From: Odiellus spinosus | Taxonomy: Eukaryota; Arthropoda; Arachnida; Opiliones; Phalangiidae | Assembly (NCBI GenBank): GCA_963920705.1 | Contig: CAWUCO010000074.1 | Span: 434,001 to 498,000, forward strand | Direction of reading: 5' to 3' | DNA: 64,000 nt | In this document: in pieces, positions 44,081 to 55,533 of the stretch | How positions within the stretch are numbered: the stretch's first letter is position 1 | Layout: each line of letters starts with the position of its first letter | The notes under the pieces: model-generated | Told to the model about the DNA's origin: nothing | What the model saw: the letters and a program-made list of their open reading frames with translations, nothing else | The model's database searches: none | Translations under genes and position numbers: made by a program

Positions 44081-45869
44081 CTTTGCTTTTTTGAGTAAAT
44101 GATTTATATGGAAAATAGTTTAACGCAAGCTGGTATTAAACGGTCATATTTCTTTAAATTTTTGAACAATTCCTAAATATCTTCTAAACTATCTCGAATT
44201 TTAAATTGATTTTTCAGCTTCGTTATTAATTAGATTCAGTTAAACAATATTATTATTTTAAAATAAAATTTAAATGCATTATACACTTCAATTCACTAAA
44301 ATATATCGCGGCATAAGGTCAAAATAGTTGGAGCATGGAAAAGGGGTATATATAGCTTTCGCGAACCTTTGTTCATCGAGCGAGTAATCGAGAAGAGTTG
44401 GGGAACCCCCCCCCCCCCTTCTCAACGTCTTAACCCTAGGCATTCGGTAACTGCACCACAAAGACCCGTAGAGGAAGGAGATGAGTGGAGCGTAAGGTTG
44501 ATGTGGACTTTATTAGTGAGGGACGCCTCGCTAATATGGCCGCTGAGATCGGACACTAGAGGTTGGACCTTGGTGTGAGGATGGTCGGAGGTGATTATAA
44601 CAGTGGGAGACGTCTCATTGAGTATAATCGCCTTCAACTGTCCAGCATCGAGGTAAACTGGATGGTGGAATGCGATAATATGCAATTGGAGACGTCCTGT
44701 TGTATATAATTGCACGATACCTGAAACTCAATGTGGCAGCCACGCTTAATTCCCCGGAATTGAACGATAAGCTGGCATGACTTTTGGCTCCACAAGTTAG
44801 GTCACGTGATATCCGTTTACACCGGAAGTGACACACATACACACACCCACAACCAGTGTAAAACCTCCCCCTGAACCTTCCCCGGGGAGGTAAAAACACT
44901 TGATAAAGGCAAAGATTTCAGAGCTTGAATTTCTCGAAGAACGAGAATAAAAAATGTGTAATGAAAATCAGAAGATGAAGACTGCGAAAAAGAGAAGAGA
45001 ATAAGAGATGCATTGAATGGTACTTAAATTTTTAACTATCTCTTTGATCATTAAGTATAGAAAACTTTAAAGTAATTGTCCATTTCTTCAGCAGGTCAGC
45101 TTATCCGTATAAAGAGTCAATTACTCCTCCCAAGTATATTTACTATTCCCCACCAAATAAGTTACGCAGGAGTGAAGTGAGCTACCAGTAGGTCATCCAG
45201 GATCCACCTTTTTAGCCACCTTGTAATTGCTTGATCAAATGTTTATTCTTTTAAACCATTTCGTTTTAAATCCAGAAGTGAGGCCTTAAGGGAGGCTTTA
45301 TTTGACAAGCTTTTTGGAAAAAAAGATGAGAGGCTTGCTGGTGCCGGAATAAGTTCATTGAAAGGTACTTAAATTTTTAACTATCTCTTTGATCATCAAG
45401 TATAGGAAACTTTAAAGTAATTGTCCATTTCTTCAGCAGGTCAGCTTATTAGTACAGGAAAAATATGTTTTGACCCTGAACAAATTGAAACAATTGTGAA
45501 AATTTCTGATTTTATAGATTTTGGGACGCTCTTTCGCGTGGTGTGGTCTCCCGCACTCTCCCGTTAGTAGAATTTCCGCCATATTGGAAAAAGGCGGACA
45601 GAATAAGCAAAAAGCTTTATAACTCTAGTTCTGCTTACCCAAATGATACGTGGCTACGCTTAAAATGTAGTTTTCCTCGAACCACATCATTCATCATTGG
45701 TATTATAACCTATAACTAACCGGAAGTTCACAATCCGACCCGGAACCTAATGCAAATCTTAAAATATGGCATTTTTAAACCTTGTGAAACGTTTTTAAAC
45801 GCAATAAGTAAAAATTTGCTTTTATACATAGAATACTTTATTTAAAATATATTTCGTATTAGTATTTTA

Positions 45870-47140
45870 ATCAACGTTAATCATCACCATCATCATCTTC
45901 TTCAAGTAGAGTTTCAAAATCTGTTCATTTGAACAAAATATTCCCTTGCATTTTCTACAAATTGAGGAACAAACTAGACCAGTTTTTCGGCATTCACATT
46001 TCAGATCACAGACCCCTCTGCGTTTACAAGATATTATCTTCAGAAGGTCATCTGTGGCTGGTTGAAGAGTGGCTACGAATAATTTGAGTTCAGATCCTAC
46101 CTTTCTTCAACCCCAATCTGTTGAATTTAGGCTGTTTCCAAGCCAGGTTTGAATTTGGTGTGATAGATTTTATATACATGCTGCTTTGCAGCTGGGCTTT
46201 TTGGTGGGAGAGATGCTAATTCAAAATTTGAACCAATTGAAGAGCGCGCCGTTGCTTTTGTAAAAGCGTGGTAAAGTTGGGCGTCCAAAGATTTACTCTC
46301 GGAGGCTCCATAAAGACTCAAGATGAATGTGCTATAGCTATTTCTTCAGAATTATAGCTAGGCAGTTTGAATATTTTAAGAGTTTCTCTTAGTTCGACTT
46401 TTTTTTTTTAAAGATTGTAAGCTTTATTTTTTCCTTGTCGATAAAGTGCCGAAGTAGTGTCACAGCCTGTCGCAGCGTGAAGGAAGAGTAACGTTTGTGT
46501 CATATATCCTAGTGTTTTGCAGGTTTCTTATGTTTACAACTTTATCGGGTACATTTCCATGTCCTTGTTATTGTTATTCTTTCACAGTAATGATTAGTTA
46601 ATTTCTGTTTCAAATACTTTGCGCTGTACGCTCTACACCCTCGAAGAAACTGACGAATTTTTTGCTGCAATGTTTTACTGGCATTCAAGATAATTGCACA
46701 GAGCCTCGAATGCCACTTGCCGTTTCTCATCAACAGTCCTTCCAGTACGCGTACGTTGTGAATCAAGTTTTTCAGTAAGACATTTAACGTAACAGTTTTT
46801 GTGATACCGAGCCTCAGCAGCTACTAAATCTCTGGTGCTATCTAAGCCCAGTTGCATCGCTTTTGGGCAGTCATCATTACGAAACTTGGTCCTATTTTCC
46901 AGCGTTGACTGTATTTGGATAGTTTCCACCAAATGAACTTTCCCTTTACTTCCAGTGGGTTTTCTAAAAGATATCGTCACATTTTCACCAAACAGCAAGC
47001 AATGCTGATTAAAATAGATAGTTGGTGTTTTTGATCTCAAAATTGTCTCTTCAGCTTCAGTAGATGTACTTGCATCTTGTATTTTTGTTTCTTTCACGAG
47101 TGTATTCCCATTACAGTTTTCATGTAAACGAACTTAGGCA
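45870..47140 (-). pseudogene. Academ-like transposase/nuclease remnant
   Basis: The N-terminal part (46675-47097 minus) contains the NDDCPKAMQL and AEARYHKNCY words, typical of the start of this family and absent from the predicted start of the first element. It then jumps, with most of the transposase core deleted, to nuclease fragments near 46430-46560 and to SIGSNFELASLPPKSPAAKQ (46127-46321). That last piece matches LNLKSKFELACLPPTSAAAR of the intact copy. A Cys-rich tail and an Asp-coding run remain at 45885-46040. Many stops and shifts. Confidence 0.8.
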
Positions 47141-49660
47141 AGTTGTAACCCATCCCGTCCAAATCCCCCTTAAAATTTTCGATTTTAATCACTTTTAAAC
47201 TTAATTTCCATCAATTTAAAGACAAATAGGCCAATAATTTAAAGGTTTTTCACTTTTTTCTGCCCCTCAACCTTTAAAAACTGTGGGAAAATATAATATA
47301 AACTTTTCACACCTCAGTGTTAAACGACATCCTAAGTCGAACGATCTTATAGAACTTTAACTAAGAAAACCCTTATCCCTCAACGACATTATTTAAGAGT
47401 CGTCCTGACATCAACTTCCAAATTCTGAGAAATGTTTTTTTGGGTCACCACGGACCTATTTCCACTTAAATTAGCTAAGATACATTTCCCCTCGACAATA
47501 GCTAAGAGCCAATAATCAGGTAGAAAAATGACGTCGCTCTGGGAGTTGACCAATTAGAATAAACGACCCCTCCGTCGATGAATACGAACATGGTCAGTTA
47601 GCCGAGGTTCGAAGTTGAGAAAAACAAATGACGCACGACCACCTGAGCGAATTCTGGGTGGAAAGTTCTAGAAGCTTCGGCCCGGGCGACAAAGAAAATG
47701 AAAAGGGTATATATAGAAAAAAAAGAGGGAGAGAAAATTAACAGCTGGGTTCGAAAATTTATAAACGAAGATCGTCAGATAAAAGAGTGGAAGCCAAGTC
47801 CGACGCGACGGCGGCTAAAGCCGATGAGAAAAGATCCCCCGCTGGGACAATAGAATATCGCAAGGTCGGAACCCTTTAACGGACGAAATATTATAACATT
47901 AAACTTTAAAAATATATAAAAGCGCGGAAAAACATTACTTTCAAAAGGAATCCAATGCCAGAGACTTCGAAAACCCCGCCTAAAGGACAGAACGAGATTA
48001 TCCCTCTGGGATCCGAAACCGATCGAAACGTAATCCACCAGGAAGCTGAAGAAAAACACACGATGAGCCCCCAGATGACCCCTATCGAGAATCAAATGAG
48101 AAGAACGTAATTAATCCGAGAGGAGATCCGAGAAACCGACTGAGAAGCGTAGTCCGTTGTCAACGAAATCTGAGCAAAAGAGCCCCCCATTTCTAATTCA
48201 TCCAAGAGGAAATCTGAGAAGTGTAGTCCGTTGTCAACGAAATCTGAGGATAAGACTGTATTATAATCGCCGTTTGAACCTGTTGTGATGAGTACATTTT
48301 GATTTTGCCCCCTCCCCTCGTGCTTAAGCAAGATTGAATGTCGGGTTATTGTTGAGAAAAGTAGAAAATCCGAGAGTAAGAAAATAACGTACCCTTAACC
48401 CTTTAGAAAAGGTCTAGACAGTTAAAAGTATTGAAATTCACAGAGAAAGTGAAGGTATTTCCAGAAAGAACCCCCCCTTTTCTTTTTTTTTTGTCGAGTA
48501 AAGATAAGGTCCGAAAGAGAAAGTTGGTCATTCTAAACTCTAACCTCCTAAGAGAAAGTCAAACAATTATATCCAATATCTATATTTATCTGTTCCCCTC
48601 CGGAACATAGTTTTTTTTTATTTTTAAACCATGGACGCACGATTTCCAGAGGATGAGAAATGTAAGCTTGACCAATTTGATAACTAATTATAACTTTCAA
48701 CTGCCCTTCTATATCTAAAAGATACAAGGTGTTTGTAGAGAATATTTTTAAAGGGATAAAATTAAAGTTAACTGAGAAAAACCATTAATTCCATGTCATT
48801 CTTATTGAAAAGAACTTGTCGCGTCTTCCGCGCATTTATAGAATCCCCTCGATTAAAATTAGAATTAACGTTTGAACTAATTAACGAAGAAATAAAGAGA
48901 AAACCCATAGTTAGAAAAAGAGATCGAAAAACCTCTTCCCCCTCATAAAGGGATAGTTTCGTACCCTCTGTACGAATAGCCTTAGTTGTGTTTAAACATT
49001 TATTTCCCAGAGTGTATATTATTATTATTTGTGCATTAGTAGTTGATTTAATAAAGAAGTGTTGAGTTACCAAATGATACGAGTTTCCATTACTGAATGC
49101 TGATCAAGTCCAATTTTCCTCTTCTCCCCATTAAATAAAAACTATCTATCAAATTTACCCGCCCCCAACAAACTTTTTTCTATAACCCTCTTCGGGAAGG
49201 ATTGTTTCTCTCGATCGCTCGAAATTTCGTCACAACAAATTAAGAGACGAAATACCCCGTTCGAGAGAGATACCCCCACCGAATAAAAAGAGATCGGTTA
49301 TAAAGTTTTGAAAAACTCTCATGAATCCCGTCTTTGGTTTTCAGACTTGTGCTATTAATCCTTTCGAAACTAAAACAGTTTTTCACGTTTTGTATTTAAC
49401 AACTCGCTCCATATCAAACCATTATCTTCCATTTTAATTCTAAAATTAAGGAATTTTCCAAATTTTCTAACTCAACTTCCACCGTCAAAAATTTAAATGC
49501 GACTGATCATTTTCCCACGATCTGGCCCAATGGTATATATAAACATTTCTCTTAAATGAGGGTACAAAGGTTAGTTTGTTAAACTCTCTCGAACGAAAAG
49601 ACGTTAGTAAAAGGACCTATGCAGTGTTTTCGAAAAGTTTCATTAAAACAGAAACCCACA
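47141..49660. mobile_element. 2.5-kb insert, possible solo long LTR
   Basis: It interrupts the second Academ-like element between its 5' coding part and right inverted repeat. It starts with tgtaacccatcccgtcc (47147) and may end near acccaca (49659). It has a TATA-like ggtatatatagaaaa at 47708, a second at 49536, and the same C-run style (gatcccccgc, aatcccctcg) as the Gypsy element. No direct terminal repeat, no protein domain and no clear target duplication were found. Size and start resemble the candidate 2.4-kb LTR at 13857. The ORFs at 47775-48095 and 48768-49073 are not recognised. Confidence 0.4.
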
Positions 49661-50372
49661 AAATCATCTAATCCTTATTTTTCTTATTAGGCTTGTCTTC
49701 CGGGTCGGATTGTAAACTTCCAGTTAGTTATATGACATTTTACCATATACGATAAATTTTGAGGTTAAACATATACTACATTTTAAGAGTAACCACGTAT
49801 TAATTGAGTCAGTAGAACAATAGTTATGAAGCGTTTTATTGATTTCGTCCGCCATTTTCCAATATGGCGAATATTCCACCAACGGGAGAGTGTGGGAGAC
49901 CACACCTCGTGAAAGAACGCCCCAAAAACTATAAAAACCGAAATTTTGACGATTGTTTCAATTTGTTCAGGGTTCCCTCTATTTTCGGGCTAAAATTACT
50001 GTACTATATCCGTATAAATAGTCAATTACTCCTCCCAAGTATATTCCCAAGTATATTCACTATTCCCCACCAAATAAGTTACGCAGGAGTGAAGTGAGCT
50101 ACCAGTAGGTCATCCAGGATCCACCTTTTTAGCCACCTTGTATCTGCTTGATGAAATGTTTATTCTTTTAGACCATTTCGTTTTAAATCCAGAAGTGAGG
50201 CCTTAAGGGAGGCTTTATTTGACAAGCTTTTTGGAAAAAAGATGAGAGGCTTGCTGGTGCCGGAATAAGTTCAAAAAAGAATTTGCCGGAGGGGGAAGAA
50301 ATTACTGAGTTCAAGTGATTTGTCTGCTTAATTAGACTCAGTTTCTATATAGAATCTGAACTCCGCTTATTA

Positions 50373-50557
50373 GCCGGGAGTGGTGGCGCACTCCTGTAAA
50401 CTGGGGTCTCAGTGGCTAGGTCTGGGTGTTGTCCTGCTCGAATCGCAGGTCCCTTGCCCAAATGGTGTGTTGCAAATGGTCCTTCCTCTTGCCCACTCCC
50501 ATCTCCTTCCGTCCTCAAGGCCCCATGCGGGCACCGCTGTAGCAAAAAAAAAAAAAA
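50373..50557 (+). mobile_element. SINE with poly-A tail
   Basis: About 172 bp plus an A13 tail, flanked by a 14-bp target duplication: aactccgcttatta at 50359-50372 and aactccgattatta at 50556-50569. The head starts gccgggagtggtggcgcact (A-box-like), and a B-box-like word, gctcgaatcgc, lies near 50437. This fits a pol III-derived retroposon. The exact source RNA is unclear. The two overlapping ORFs here are not genes. Confidence 0.85.
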
Positions 50558-50848
50558 CTCCGATTATTATCCTTTTTAGCCACACCAAACACCTAAAGGG
50601 TGGTGGTGTAGGCTATTACTATGAACCGGGCTGTCTGAAGTCAGATGTCAGACGTCAGAAGTCAGATGTCCCCAGAAATGACGAAAAACTTCATCGAGTA
50701 GAAAAATGAGTAATTGCGCTGGTTTAAACCACAAATAATGCAAATAGCTTTAAATTATATGTTAATTACATTAATACAATTAAACAAAGTAATGAAAGTC
50801 CTTCGTATACTCATTGGCTATCCATCCAAACATTTACATTTTTTTCGG

Positions 50849-50932
50849 TCCCCGCCAGGAATCGAACCTGGGTTATTATATTTTATAATAATGGTATATA
50901 TTTGACGGCTTTAACCGCTCGGCCACGACACT
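50849..50932 (-). tRNA. tRNA-like sequence, type II, probably a pseudogene
   Basis: On the minus strand a D-arm box tggccgagcggttaaagcc and a T-arm ccaggttcgaatcctgg stand about 30 bases apart, as in Ser or Leu tRNAs with a long variable arm. An AT-rich hairpin (ttattatattttataataa) replaces a normal anticodon and variable region. The acceptor halves pair poorly. An anticodon cannot be assigned. It may be a tRNA pseudogene or the head of a tRNA-derived SINE. Confidence 0.5.
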
Positions 50933-51040
50933 ATGCATCAATATTGCCAGAACTTCTATATATATATTACATTTTTTTTAAACCAAGAAACAAGAAGTCG
51001 CGTATGACTAAGCCAAGCAATTCCTAAAAAACTTTAAAAG

Positions 51041-51150
51041 CATGGAGGATTCCAAACATTAAAAAAAACATGGAGGATGCCAATCATAAAAAAACATGGA
51101 GGATGCCAAACATAAAAAACATGGAGGATGCCAAACATAAAAAAAACTAG
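51041..51150 (+). repeat. Tandem repeat, about 27-bp unit
   Basis: Four units of aacatggaggatgccaaaca followed by a short A-run. The A-run length varies from unit to unit. Confidence 0.9.
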
Positions 51151-51666
51151 AAATTAAAAAGTTTGATTTGAAAAATGAAAAAGTTTGATTTGAAAAATGA
51201 AAAAGTTTGATTTGAAAAATGAAAAAGTTTGATTTGAGAAATGAAAAAGTTTGATTTGAAAAATGAAAAAATTTGATTTGAAAAATGAAAAAGTTTGATT
51301 TGAAAAATGAAAAAGTTTGATTTGCAAAATGAAAAAGTTTCATTTGAAAAATGAAAAAGTTTCATTTGAAAAATGAAAAAGTTTCAATTGAAAAATGAAA
51401 AAGTTTCAATTGAAAAATGAAAAAGTTTCAATTGAAAAATGAAAAAGTTTCAATTGAAAAATGAAAAAGTTTCAATTGAAAAATTAAAAAGTTTCAATTG
51501 AAAAATTAAAAAGTTTCAATTGAAAAATGAAAAAGTTTCAATTGAAAAATGAAAAAGGTTCAATTGAAAAATGAAAAAGGTTCAATTGAAAAATGAAAAA
51601 GGTTCAATTGAAAAATGAAAAAGGTTCAATTGAAAAATGAAAAAGGTTCAATTGAAAAATGAAAAC
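51151..51666 (+). repeat. Minisatellite, 22-bp unit with a sequence gradient
   Basis: About 23 units of the type aaaaatgaaaaagtttgatt plus tg. The variable part changes in blocks from left to right: gtttgatttg, then gtttcatttg, then gtttcaattg, then ggttcaattg. Each block is internally uniform. The repetitive peptides in its ORFs come from the 66-base period and are not evidence of a gene. Confidence 0.95.
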
Positions 51667-52257
51667 ATGGGTGCACAAAAAATCTAAATTTTCATAAATA
51701 CAATTTCCTACGTTAGCATTATACCATATGCGGTGTGGCTTTCCTATGGGCTTGACCATCTTATTTTCTTTCTCCAGTTAGTTACAGCTCAACAGTAAAA
51801 ATAACTTACTTTATCTGCATTGATTTGTAATGAATAAAATAAAAATTTGAGTAAAAATGTTATGTCTGTGGTTTTCGATTAAAATCCTCAACTTAGGTTT
51901 AGTTGATCCTAATGTTTTGCCACTTATACTTATGCAAGGAATTCGGTGAACCCGGGAGGTTCAACGTTATGGGCTGATCATATGTAATGTAATTTCAATT
52001 TCCTAAAAATATTCAGTTATTAGTCAATCAAAACGCTCCATTTTCCCTTAGAAATAACATTAAAATCGACTTTTCGAGGACATGTCTGTTGCGGGAAATA
52101 ACTTGTTACATTTGAAACTAATTTTAAATGAAAGATTAAAGCTCTAACGTGAGCCTTTTCTAAGTTACGTTTAAAAATATTAAGTCTAAGTATTTTAAAA
52201 TTAATTTTGAAGTTGACTTCTTTTTTGGCCTTAACTAGTTTCGCTCATAGCCAAAGT
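51667..52257. other. Unassigned sequence
   Basis: No ORF, inverted repeat or known element is recognised between the minisatellite and the large palindrome. Confidence 0.4.
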
Positions 52258-53655
52258 CGTAATGTTATTCTATGGGATTTGGTTTTTTGAAAGTGGCTTA
52301 CCTTTCAGATTTATTTTCTAATACTTCCAGATATTTTTGAAACTTGGATTTTCCGTGTGGTATGAATTAAGATTCGAGCTTTATTTTAAGACTAATTTCA
52401 TAATTTTACACCAACTAGTTGGCCCACAATCCTAGGCATATAATACTTCGTCTCCTGGAACGGAAAAGGGGGAGCCGCATGTACGGCAACCTGAACGGCG
52501 TGGACCTAATACAATATAGACATCTAGCGGAATTTCTTAGCACACTTTCGTCCGCTCTATGGTCTTTTCATTAGAAATTTAGATTATTTAGGATTATTTA
52601 GGGACGACAATACGTGTTACGCGTGTTTTCTTTCTTTAACTGTTTCTTTTAACTCTTTTTAATCGTTTCTATTTCGTTTGTAAATAGTAATGAATGGCCA
52701 ACTCGAAAAAAATCGATAAATCCGCTTATAATATGATGGCGCCACTGTACTAGGTCCACGATTTTATATAATTTCACGCTGCCGTAGATACAACGGGGAG
52801 CCCGTGCTAGGGGAACACAATTTTCCGTTCTAGGCTGCGTTCAGTAACGCTCAACGGTCTCAGCGTTGAGCTCATCACTGAGCGATTTTTTACTATACGG
52901 TTTTACGTCACGTTGATCAGCGGACGCTCAACTTAGTCAGCGTCTGGAATAGATGGTTTTTTCGTTGAGCAACGGTATGATGGCGGCAGTTCTGATATAT
53001 TGATCTCAAATTTAATGAGTTCTATTTAAGCGGAATAGATTATAACCGAAATTATAACATATTTTTATGAGTGAGATTTAGTCATTTAAAATTAGTGATG
53101 TGGAAAGCTTGATTTGTATTTTTGGGTTAGATTCGATCGCTATTAGCTATAGTTACTTAAGCCTTTGCCACGACTCCACGAGGTAATAACCGCCTTTTTA
53201 CAACGTATCAAAAAATTCGTTCATCATCTGCTGTCGTAGCGTACTCAACGGAAACTTATTTTCTAAAAACCGGATTTTGCCCGTTGAGGGTTACTGAACG
53301 CAGCCCAGGAGACAAAGTATTATATTCCTAGCACAATCTATTTATGAAAACGGACGAAACATTAGAGCGGAGAAATTGAATTGGCAAAAAACTAAGCCTT
53401 ATTTGACAAATTAGGCTTAGGTTTTCTTTAGCTTTTTAAATTCAAGCGCAGGAGCGCGCTTGATTTGGAGGCTATGGGTATTGAACTCTATTGACTTAAT
53501 TTCATTTTTGCCGTTTTTATAAATACACTGTGGCCAAACTAATCGGTTTTAAATTATGAAATAAAGTCCGAAAAATGTCTCGAAGTATTAGAAAATAAAT
53601 CTGAAAGTTAAGTCTCTTACAAAAAAATCCAAATCCCATAGAATAACATTAAGTT
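52258..53655. mobile_element. 1.4-kb foldback element with nested MITE
   Basis: The segment from gtaatgttattctatgggat at 52258 is inverted at 53575-53655. A second pair, atataatacttcgtctcctg at 52435 and its inverse at 53306-53330, continues the arms. The outer arms are diverged by indels. The central insert 52832-53306 has its own ends. No coding capacity. Confidence 0.7.
52832..53306. mobile_element. MITE with GGCTGCGTTCAGTAAC ends
   Basis: taggctgcgttcagtaacgc at the left and the inverse of gttactgaacgcagcc at the right, about 475 bp apart. Removing it rejoins ccgttc and caggagacaaag, the inverse of ctcctggaacgg at 52452. The target duplication is ambiguous, so the superfamily stays open. 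Confidence 0.7.
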
Positions 53656-53714
53656 TCAATTTCTCCGCCTTAAAAGTACTCTCCTTATTAAAAATGAGTG
53701 AAATTCCGAACGGC

Positions 53715-54072
53715 AATAAGGAAGGTATTACATAAAAAATAATGAAAAAATTAAATTAAATTTAGTTTAAAGGGTAATGGGAAAAATATGAAGATTTCGC
53801 TGCGGCTGTCGGAGGTATTAACATCAAAATTGATGAAAAAATTTATTTAAATTGGGTTTAAAGGGCAATGGGAAAAATGTAAAGATTTTTGTGTCTCGAT
53901 TTGCGGCTGCCGGCGATATTAACATCAAAAATGATAAAAAATTCATTTTAATTGGTTTAAAGGGCAATGGTAAAAATGTAGAGATTTGACTGAATCAAGT
54001 GCGGCTGCCGCATCTGTGTTAACATCAAAAATAATGAAAAAATTAATTCTAATTGGGTTTAAAGGGCAATCT
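53715..54072 (+). repeat. Tandem repeat, about 105-bp unit, 3.6 copies
   Basis: Each unit contains ggtttaaagggcaatgggaa, then gtagagattt and tgcggctgccgg, and begins with tattaacatcaaaaatgatg. Unit boundaries fall near 53815, 53915 and 54015. Confidence 0.9.
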
Positions 54073-54205
54073 GACAGGATTTAGAGTCTAATTTCAAAAC
54101 AACTGATTTTATTCACTTGCTAATTAATATTTAAGAAAATTCATAACAGGCGATTTTCTCCCATTGACCCTTAACATTAAATTTGGCTTAATTATTTTTC
54201 AGCGA
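54066..54205 (+). repeat. 140-bp dispersed repeat, copy a
   Basis: From gcaatctgacaggattt to gcttaattatttttcag. Inverted relative to 63745-63875. The end ttatttttcag resembles a splice acceptor or a 5' UTR segment. It may be part of the LINE leader or of another element. Confidence 0.75.
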
Positions 54206-54701
54206 TTACGTGTCAACCAAAATAAAACTTTTCGTTCGATAGAAAAGGTTTGGGTATTCTAACATTTCGACTTAGTCGTAAATTCATTCACCGAGATTTA
54301 AGTATATATCAAACACATTTTTTCTCTTACTTTGAATTACTATTCGTAAAAGACAACACATTATCCCGAAACCAGGGATTACTCAACGTCGTTGTTTCAG
54401 AGGCCATATCTGCTCTAGAATGAGTTTATAACGGATTCGCGGGGGAGATGTCAACCTTTTGCCAGGACGCCGATAGCCTAGGGTTAAGAGAAGAGAGAGC
54501 TAAAAACCAAAGTGGCTAAAGTTCTTCTTAATCAGTTTTCGCTGGTGGGGAAAACGTTATCTTCGTCGGAAATAGCCTAAATTTTACGCCTAAACATCAA
54601 CTTGAACGCACCCATTTCGAAGCTACAGAAGTCGCAAGGACTGTTACTCACCAATTTCGACGGTAATTAAACATTTTTAACCTAAGCAAAAAAAAAAAAA
54701 A

Positions 54702-55481
54702 ATGAGCGAGGACATGAAAATCATGCTAGATCAGTTTCAAATAATGCGTAATGAAGTCAAAGTGGATATTAACTCAATCCGAACAGACATTAAAACAGAT
54801 ATATCAGTGATTAGCACAAAATTGGAGAAAGTTAATACATCAGTAAAAGATATTAGCCTTAAAATGGATGTAGTTTCTAAAAAAGTCGCTGAACACGACA
54901 AAAGAATCGTAAATTTGGAAAATGAGATCGGACACCTAGATTCACTAAAATTTGATTTTGGCACTTTGTCGGACTACTGTAAGGAAACTCTTAATGCTAA
55001 AGACAAAGAGATTTCAATTATTAAGAATCGACTTAATACTCTGGAAGTCAACAATAGGCGAAATAATGTCACCATAGCGGGAATCATCGAAAAACCCGGG
55101 GAAGACCCTAACAGCCTAGCCAAAATTACAGAGATTATGTTCCGGGAGTCTTTAGGGCTTTCGGTGAAAATTCTACCACGGCAAATTAAAAGACGAGGTG
55201 AAGTAACCCTCAATAGGCCTAACAACCGCATTATTTTACTTAAACTTAATGACTCCTCAATAAAAACTTATATTCTAAATAACGCCCGGAAATTAAAGGG
55301 TACAGGTATCTACATCTCGCATGATTTCACCCCCAGCCAAGATTACGCCAGATTTCGTCTCCGACAATTTATTAAATCCAATGCTCAACACAATCCAAAG
55401 TTTATCTCACATTTTCAAGTAGACATGGCTGGGGAATTATTCTATTTTAACGAGCTTCAAGACTGCGTTGATAAAAAATGA
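54702..55481 (+). CDS. LINE ORF1 protein, coiled coil plus RRM-like domain
   Basis: 259 codons, intact. Residues about 15-125 are a heptad-rich coiled coil with repeating I/L/V and charged residues (ISTKLEKVNTSVKDISLKMD). Residues about 125-250 look like the L1-type RRM and C-terminal domain: NNVTIAGIIE, then RRGE and NNRIILLKLN, then GTGIYISHDFTP. This protein would trimerise and bind the element RNA. The start follows a run of 15 A. The last 14 bases overlap the ORF2 frame. Confidence 0.8.
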   Translation: MSEDMKIMLDQFQIMRNEVKVDINSIRTDIKTDISVISTKLEKVNTSVKDISLKMDVVSKKVAEHDKRIVNLENEIGHLDSLKFDFGTLSDYCKETLNAKDKEISIIKNRLNTLEVNNRRNNVTIAGIIEKPGEDPNSLAKITEIMFRESLGLSVKILPRQIKRRGEVTLNRPNNRIILLKLNDSSIKTYILNNARKLKGTGIYISHDFTPSQDYARFRLRQFIKSNAQHNPKFISHFQVDMAGELFYFNELQDCVDKK

Positions 55482-55533
55482 ACTGCTCGAAATAAAATTA
55501 TCTCATAATTTTTTAGGTTTTTTTTTAACTATA

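Larger units (their letters stand above)
37310..44895 (-). mobile_element. Family A element, copy 2, split by an Academ-like insertion
   Basis: 44081-44895 matches, inverted, 58306-59180. 37310-39049 matches, inverted, the following part of the same element, with an extra segment of about 0.5 kb shared with copy 1. The terminal hairpin and TG-rich run are at 44820-44895. The other terminus (caagttggg) is missing, since similarity ends near 37310. The segment around 38520-38640 repeats sequence at 39000-39049 plus 44090-44130, an internal duplication. Confidence 0.85.
45450..50006 (-). mobile_element. Second Academ-like transposon, decayed
   Basis: Terminal inverted repeats of about 320 bp start tagtacag at both ends (45450 and the inverse at 50006). 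The target duplication is TAT (45447-45449 and 50007-50009), and the empty site is readable at 45093-45130. Inside are remnants of the same protein family as the intact element at 39050-44080, plus a 2.5-kb insert. The tip sequence differs from the first element, so this is a separate family. Confidence 0.85.
45011..50273. repeat. 345-bp tandem repeat, two copies, second one interrupted
   Basis: Copy 1 is 45011-45355. Copy 2 starts at 45356, is cut at 45449 by the second Academ-like element and resumes at 50007 to about 50273. Landmarks include cttcagcaggtcagcttat, caattactcctcccaagtat and the aggatccacc stretch. A small 16-bp duplication (cccaagtatatt) is unique to copy 2. The pair supplies the empty site for the insertion. 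Confidence 0.9.

Noticed and set aside
44369..44578. Small ORFs in the GC-richer end of family A (also 1568-1876 and 58505-58726)
   Set aside because: Frames are not preserved among the copies, and the region is the subterminal non-coding part of the element.
51059..51365. Repetitive protein rich in Phe, Ser and Asn
   Set aside because: It arises because three 22-bp units make a 66-base period that keeps a frame open. There is no start context and no conservation.
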